A stretch of DNA of 64,000 nt from an uncultured Oscillospiraceae bacterium (GTDB lineage: Bacteria > Bacillota > Clostridia > Oscillospirales > Oscillospiraceae): the NCBI GenBank assembly GCA_910587505.1, contig CAJULD010000016.1, forward strand, positions 1 through 64,000, read 5' to 3'. Numbering within the stretch: position 1 is the stretch's first letter; each line of letters starts with the position of its first letter. The notes beneath the pieces are model-generated. The model did no database searches, had not been told where the DNA came from, and was given only the letters and a program-made list of their open reading frames with translations. Below are positions 59,652-64,000 of the stretch, piece after piece. A program made the translations under genes and the position numbers.

Positions 59652-60406
59652 AAAAGTTATATGAGAAAAACGAGCAGACTTTTGCGATTGTATGGATAGT
59701 GCTTTATTGTGTCCTGCAATCTTTGGCATATCCATTAAGTAAAAAAACAGGAATTGAATACTCTGCAAATGCTGTTTTTTGTATTGTACTGACCATTATT
59801 CTTTTAACCTTTATCCGAAAAAACAATTTACAGGAACGGTATGGACTTTGTAAATCACCTGTTCCCGTCCGTCGGTTTCTTTACTATGTGCCACTTTTTA
59901 TCTTAGCAACAGGAAATCTTTGGAATGGTGTTGCTGTCAATTATTCTCTGTCAGAAACGGTTTTCTCTATTGCGTGTATGCTATGCGTTGGATTTCTAGA
60001 GGAAGTGATTTTCAGAGGTTTCCTGTTTGTATCAATCGCAAAAGAGAATGCAAAATCTGCAATCATTATCTCAAGTGTAACCTTTGGTGTCGGACATTTG
60101 ATAAATTTATTTAATGGCAGAGGTATGGACCTGGCAGCGAATTTGTGTCAAATTTGCTTTGCGATTGCGGTAGGCTTCTTGTTTGTAACGATTTTTTATC
60201 GTGGCGGAAGTCTGTTCCCCTGCATTATTGCCCATTCTGCCATTAACACTCTTAGCATTTTTGGAAACAAAACAGATATTACCATGGAAAAGCACCTTGT
60301 TCATCTGTTTATTCTGATATTTATAACTATTGCCTATAACTTAATCCTCACAAGAACACTTCCGAAAAATCAATGGGAAAATACGAATGATACGAGGAAT
60401 AAATGA
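59648..60406 (+). CDS. CPBP-family intramembrane metalloprotease
   Basis: 252 residues with about seven or eight membrane helices. The CAAX protease/bacteriocin-processing signature is intact: EEVIFRG (Glu118, Glu119, Arg123), then His in FGVGHLINLF, and the last motif HSAIN. The family cleaves membrane peptides or gives self-immunity to bacteriocins; the local role is unknown. Its ATG overlaps the tetR stop (ATGA). Coding is AT-rich and looks acquired. A broken KTR gene follows, a common passenger of conjugative elements, which supports a mobile origin. Confidence 0.9.
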   Translation: MKKLYEKNEQTFAIVWIVLYCVLQSLAYPLSKKTGIEYSANAVFCIVLTIILLTFIRKNNLQERYGLCKSPVPVRRFLYYVPLFILATGNLWNGVAVNYSLSETVFSIACMLCVGFLEEVIFRGFLFVSIAKENAKSAIIISSVTFGVGHLINLFNGRGMDLAANLCQICFAIAVGFLFVTIFYRGGSLFPCIIAHSAINTLSIFGNKTDITMEKHLVHLFILIFITIAYNLILTRTLPKNQWENTNDTRNK

Positions 60407-60409
60407 TGT

Positions 60410-60570
60410 GGCAGGTGTGATTTCAGAATGGGGTGCGCTGCCCTGTTTGCGGAAATAAGACAAGGTTACAGATACGGGCAGATACAGAATTAAAAAACAT
60501 TCCGCTTTATTGCCCGAAGTGCAGGCAGAAAACATTGAACACATCATGTATACGTTCAACGGCTGTTGCA
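60410..60570 (+). pseudogene. Cysteine-rich KTR family gene, frameshifted
   Basis: The translated segment RCPVCGNKTRLQIRADTELK and YCPKCRQ matches the cysteine-rich KTR protein found on Tn916-like and other conjugative elements. The expected upstream ISEW is out of frame because of a run of four G bases (about 60430), and the normal ending is lost after CPKCRQ. Read as a decayed cargo gene. Confidence 0.7.
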
Positions 60571-60721
60571 AGACCGTCATACGCTTTGCGGCACTCAACG
60601 CATGGCGTGACAGAAGCAGACGGCGGCAAAAAGAAATATCCCTTGAATATCTCCACAGAAGAAAAATTTTACCCTTCAGGCACAGTAAATAGATTCTTTT
60701 TTCTGAAAGCAAAAGAATCTA
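60571..60721. other. Right edge of the AT-rich segment
   Basis: About 150 bp without a gene between the KTR remnant and the stop of the radical-SAM-linked gene. Composition shifts from AT-rich to GC-rich near 60720, marking the boundary of the acquired segment. Confidence 0.45.
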
Positions 60722-61384
60722 TCAGCGAAAAATCTGCCCCTCGCTGTCCAGCGCAGCCAGACGACGGATCCGGATGAAATCCGGGGTCAGTTCGGGTAAA
60801 TGGCTCCCGACCGCCCCGGCCAGCAGCGCAGGATTCAGTCCCGGATTCTGGGCGGCGACCACCGCGTCCAGGCACAGCAGGCCCGGTTCCTCCGTCACAT
60901 CCAGGCTGTGGAGCATGGGACGGATGTCGAGGTCCGCCATGGCTCTGCGTTTGGTGCGTTTCTGAATGACCACGCTGTCCCCAAGGAGCAGAGCGCGGAT
61001 CTGCTCCGCCGCTCCCGCCGGGACGCCGCCGTCATACAGCAGCTCCACCCGGCAGCGCAGCGCCGCCAGATCCCGCACGGGCCGGAGGGGCGCGCGGCAG
61101 TCCACAACCCGGATGCCCTCGGGCATAAAGCGGTTCAGCGCCTCCGGCAGGCCAGTGCCGTCCATTTCCCCGTTGACCTCAAAGTCCAGTATTTCACACT
61201 CGCTGGCCTGCCCCACACTCAGCGGCAGGGCAAAGGAGAGGATGGGGTGGGGATGGTAGCCCTGGGAGTGGCGCAGCACCAGCCCCTGCCGGAGAAACAT
61301 CCGCTGGAAGGTCCGCAGCAGGTCCAGATGGGAGATATAGACCGCCCGGCCTTCCTTGACAAAAAACAGCCGCAGCTTACCCAT
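60722..61384 (-). CDS. TIGR03936/DUF2344 radical-SAM-linked protein
   Basis: 220 residues. LRLFFVKEGRAVYISHLDLLRTFQRM, HSQGYHPHPILSFALPLSVG and the tail match DUF2344, a protein that always adjoins a TIGR03960 radical SAM gene, and is sometimes fused to it. The ATG at 61384 overlaps the upstream radical SAM gene by eight bases, so translation is coupled. A longer upstream frame is rejected. The biochemical role of the pair is unknown. In many Firmicutes RNase G and rplU follow; here an AT-rich island lies there instead. Confidence 0.9.
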   Translation of the reverse strand: MGKLRLFFVKEGRAVYISHLDLLRTFQRMFLRQGLVLRHSQGYHPHPILSFALPLSVGQASECEILDFEVNGEMDGTGLPEALNRFMPEGIRVVDCRAPLRPVRDLAALRCRVELLYDGGVPAGAAEQIRALLLGDSVVIQKRTKRRAMADLDIRPMLHSLDVTEEPGLLCLDAVVAAQNPGLNPALLAGAVGSHLPELTPDFIRIRRLAALDSEGQIFR

Positions 61385-63212
61385 GACAGCACTCCCCCCC
61401 TTCCACGACGTTGGCCCCGCAGCCGCTGCACCTGGTCCGGCAGTCAGGGGTGACGACGGATTGATGGGCAAGCTCCCGCTGCCGCCACAGATAGTCGTCG
61501 GAGACATAGCAGGAGATCATGCTCCAGGGCAGAATCTCCTCCCGTGTCCGCTCTCGGCAGGCATAGAACGCCGGGTCCAGTCCGCACCCGGCAAAGGCCT
61601 CCATCCAGCGGTCCAGATCGAAGCAGTCGCTCCAGGCGTCCAGATGAGCTCCCTTCCGGAAGGCGCTTTCCAGCACCTTCCCCAGCCGCCGGTCGCCACG
61701 GGCCAGCACGGCCTCCAGAAAGCTGACGTCTCCGTCGTGCCAGTTGTAGGTCACCGCCTTGGCGGTAAGGGCTTCCCGCAGCAGCTTTACCCGCCGGTCA
61801 TACTCCGTCCGGGAGATCTGCGGCTCCCACTGAAAGGCGGTGAAAGGCTTGGGGACGAACCAGGAGGTGGACACTGTCACCCGCAGGCCCCGGTTTTTAT
61901 TGCCCGCATATTCCCGCCAGGTGTGGACGGCGTGATTGACTGTTTCGGCAATGCCCAGCACGTCTTCGTCGGTCTCCGTGGGCAGGCCCAGCATGAAGTA
62001 GAGCTTTACCGCGTTCCAGCCGCCGGAGAAGGCGGTCTTCAGGCTCTCGGTCAGATCCTCCTCAGTGACGTTTTTGTTGATGGCGTCCCGCAGGCGCTGG
62101 GTCCCGGCCTCGGGAGCAAAGGTCAGTCCGGCCTTCCGCCCCCGCTGGAGCCGCTGCATCAGCTCCATGGAAAAGTTATCGGCACGGAGGGAGGGCAGGG
62201 AGAGGTTGACATGGCGCTGCTCACAGAAGGCCGCCAGATCGTCGCACAGCTCCACCAGATCCGGGTAGTCGCTGGTGGACAGGGAGCTGAGGGTCATTTC
62301 CTGATAGCCGGAATCCTGAATGGCGGCTTTGCCGTACTCCGCCAGCCGGTCCCTGCTCCGGCTCCGCACCGGGCGGTAGACGTACCCCGCCTGGCAGAAG
62401 CGGCAGCCCCGGATACAGCCGCGAAAGACCTCCAGCGTTACCCGGTCATGGACGATCTCCGTGGAGGGCACGATGGTTTTGACGGGATAATAAGACCTGT
62501 CCATATCGTGGACCACCCGCTTGACCACCGTCTCCGGCGCGCCGTCACGGGCGGTAATGGCGGCTATCGTGCCGTCCCCGTGATACGAAACGTCATAAAG
62601 AGCGGGAACGTATACTCCCTGGATCTGCGCCGCCGCCCGGAGAAACCGGGACTTGTCCCAGCTCTCCTTTTTGGCCCGGCGGTAGAGCTCCACCACCTCC
62701 GGCAGCAGATCCTCCCCCTCGCCAATGAGGGCCAGGTCAATAAAGTCCGCCACAGGTTCTGCGTTATACATGGCGGTCCCCCCGGCGATGACCAGAGGGG
62801 TCAGGGCGGTCCGCTCCGCGCTACGCAGGGGCAAACCGGCGAGGTCCAGCATGTTCAGCATGGCGGTATAGGCCATTTCATACCCCACAGAGAAGGCCAC
62901 GATATCGAATTCCGCCACCGGGTCGCCGGATTCCAGGGCATAAAGAGGAATCCCGTTTTCCCGCAGCGCCGCCTCCATATCCGTCCAGGGGGCAAAGACC
63001 CGCTCGCACCATACGCCGGGCATTTCGTTGAGAACGCCATAGAGAATCCGGAAACCCAGATTGCTCATTCCGATCTCGTAAGTATCCGGGAAGCAGAAGG
63101 CAAAGCGGAGGTCCACCGCGCGCCTGTCCTTTTTGACTTCGTTATATTCTCCGCCCACGTATCGGGCCGGCTTCTGCACCTGGAGCAGAATTCTTTCCAG
63201 TCTTTTGTCCAC
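61377..63212 (-). CDS. TIGR03960-family B12-binding radical SAM protein
   Basis: 611 residues. An N-terminal B12-binding-like domain (about 20-180) precedes a radical SAM core with the 4Fe-4S motif in FRGCIRGCRFCQAG (around residue 265-275) and SSLSTSDYPDL, TFAPEAGTQRLRD and LYFMLGLPTETDED downstream. The C-terminus carries extra Cys residues (CRTRCSGCGANV, CCHG) likely binding another cluster. It acts with the DUF2344 protein encoded next; the substrate is unknown (an RNA or ribosome modification has been suggested from context). The ATG at 63212 is followed by MDKRLERILL, the usual start. Confidence 0.93.
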   Translation of the reverse strand: MDKRLERILLQVQKPARYVGGEYNEVKKDRRAVDLRFAFCFPDTYEIGMSNLGFRILYGVLNEMPGVWCERVFAPWTDMEAALRENGIPLYALESGDPVAEFDIVAFSVGYEMAYTAMLNMLDLAGLPLRSAERTALTPLVIAGGTAMYNAEPVADFIDLALIGEGEDLLPEVVELYRRAKKESWDKSRFLRAAAQIQGVYVPALYDVSYHGDGTIAAITARDGAPETVVKRVVHDMDRSYYPVKTIVPSTEIVHDRVTLEVFRGCIRGCRFCQAGYVYRPVRSRSRDRLAEYGKAAIQDSGYQEMTLSSLSTSDYPDLVELCDDLAAFCEQRHVNLSLPSLRADNFSMELMQRLQRGRKAGLTFAPEAGTQRLRDAINKNVTEEDLTESLKTAFSGGWNAVKLYFMLGLPTETDEDVLGIAETVNHAVHTWREYAGNKNRGLRVTVSTSWFVPKPFTAFQWEPQISRTEYDRRVKLLREALTAKAVTYNWHDGDVSFLEAVLARGDRRLGKVLESAFRKGAHLDAWSDCFDLDRWMEAFAGCGLDPAFYACRERTREEILPWSMISCYVSDDYLWRQRELAHQSVVTPDCRTRCSGCGANVVEGGECCHG

Positions 63213-63800
63213 AGTGATTCTCCTTTTTCAGACGGGGGTAGTGCGTTTCTTATTGTAACCGGTTTTGAGGAGAATGGCAAGCAAAAGTTATGTTTGCGGC
63301 ATGGGGGGCATTTTCTTTGCCGCCCCTGCGGGGCGGCAGGGCAAAATGTTTCGATTTGATACCTGCGGGGCTTCCAGCCTCGAACCCCGGGCTGCTTTTC
63401 CTCCGTGGGAAAAGCAGCCAAAAGCACGCTCAAGAGGGCTTCGCCCCCTTGCGAATCCCCCAAATTACGGGGGTTATTTAGAGCCTGTCCGTTCAGACCG
63501 GGGAGCTCCCGACGGTGCGCCCCCCTGCCGGGCAGTCTCTCTTTAACAGGGCGGCAGCCGGAGTTCTTCGAGCGCCAGTCTACCAGAAGAAGAACCGGAA
63601 GTTCACGGGGCAGCGCAGCTCTTTAATTGCAGCCAATGTACGGGAAAAGGGGTTCTTAGACCGTAGGCGTTAGGCCGCTGAAAGCAGCCCCAGAAACCGA
63701 TTCAAGAAACGACTCCCCGCCGCCCGGAGGGCGGCAAATCGAAAAACTCCCGACTATAAGAAGGAGAGCTGCCGCGGCAGCTCTCCTTCAAGATTATGGT
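63213..63800. repeat. Intergenic mosaic repeat block, right end
   Basis: About 590 bp with no gene. It contains the GCTGCTTTTCC/GGAAAAGCAGC hairpin (63391-63418), a tail ending CCCCCTTGCGAATCCCC, the ATTACGGGGG module (63464-63480), the 29-bp word at 63522-63550 and the 22-bp word at 63646-63667, each with partners elsewhere. A hairpin at 63761-63788 precedes the next gene's stop. Confidence 0.75.
63761..63788 (-). terminator. Terminator of the carboxyltransferase gene
   Basis: AAGGAGAGCTGCCG (63761-63774) pairs with its exact mirror to 63788, 12 bp past the stop on the minus strand. The tail CTTCTTAT is moderately T-rich. Confidence 0.65.
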
Positions 63801-64000
63801 TCAGATGCTCCTGTCATCCACGTACAGCTCGCGCACCCCGTTGGGGCCGGCGGCGGGCTTAGCGGCGTCAGGGGCGGGAGCGGCCTTGGGCTCGTCGTGA
63901 GGGCCGTCTCTCCAGGCCAGGAACTTGGGGGCCACCTGGGGGAACAGCGCCAGACTCAGCACGTCCTCCTCGCTTTTGGCGAGGTCCCTGAACTCGGCCT
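63801..64000 (-). CDS. Oxaloacetate decarboxylase alpha/pyruvate carboxylase B-type carboxyltransferase, C-terminus
   Basis: Only the last 66 residues lie in the window; the gene continues to the right. The segment EFRDLAKSEEDVLSLALFPQ followed by VAPKFL is the conserved end of the carboxyltransferase region in oxaloacetate decarboxylase alpha chains and related 5S subunits. A short Ala/Pro linker and the end RELYVDDRSI follow. I see no biotin motif MKM within this fragment, so biotin is probably carried by a separate protein. Confidence 0.8.
   Translation of the reverse strand, partial: AEFRDLAKSEEDVLSLALFPQVAPKFLAWRDGPHDEPKAAPAPDAAKPAAGPNGVRELYVDDRSI

Noticed and set aside
1..64000. CRISPR arrays, rRNA genes, complete IS elements or prophage
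   Set aside because: No regularly spaced repeats, rRNA signatures, transposase or phage structural genes were seen. The repeated words are dispersed, not arrayed.

Overview
The window looks like a chromosomal segment of a GC-rich, spore-forming, anaerobic gut Firmicute, most likely in the Oscillospiraceae/Eubacteriales (Flavonifractor/Lawsonibacter-like). That placement is inferred from gene content: spoVAD-spoVAE, a T-box riboswitch on the ilv genes, rubrerythrin, bifunctional AdhE with a Rex-type operator, a TAXI-TRAP transporter, VanRSY, and the C-terminus of an oxaloacetate-decarboxylase-type carboxyltransferase at the right edge. No database search was possible.

Left part (1-13 kb): a coiled-coil protein of unknown function, rubrerythrin, tRNA-Ser(CGA), a complete type I restriction-modification locus (hsdM, hsdS, a DUF4145 gene, hsdR) with an AT-rich centre, then rlmH, a YycJ-type hydrolase, murA and a membrane permease. 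At 13-24 kb lie an Fe-S aldo/keto reductase, a three-gene operon that is the most unusual locus here (a 137-aa unknown; a 1459-aa fusion of two SAMHD1-like HD domains with a CYTH triphosphate-tunnel domain; and a dGTPase), and a vanR-vanS-vanY group. At 24-36 kb are a GntR/ABC transporter operon, a DUF815 ATPase and the branched-chain amino acid genes ilvB-ilvN-kinase-ilvC-ilvD, interrupted by palindromic repeats and a small HTH gene, followed by an XRE/membrane/lipoprotein set.

At 36-50 kb are a response regulator/histidine kinase/HtrA stress locus, a stalk-domain plus degenerate-deacetylase protein, dnaI- and dnaD-type primosome genes, a fused TAXI-TRAP permease with a solute-binding protein whose sequence order appears circularly permuted, and adhE. 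At 50-64 kb are spoVAD-spoVAE, a copper cassette (csoR then copA fused to a CopZ-like domain), a duplicated DUF1576 membrane protein, a FAD/Rieske oxidoreductase, a small AT-rich island (TetR, CPBP protease, frameshifted KTR gene) and a B12/radical-SAM pair.

Many intergenic gaps carry modular palindromic repeats that recur across the window (near 10.2, 13.2, 29.4, 30.2, 41.7, 51.6, 55.3 and 63.4 kb). Regulation can be read directly at several loci: the T-box before ilvB, a Rex-like site before adhE, two CsoR-like operators before csoR, a dyad over the GntR promoter, a palindrome at the tetR promoter, and direct repeats before vanR and vanY.
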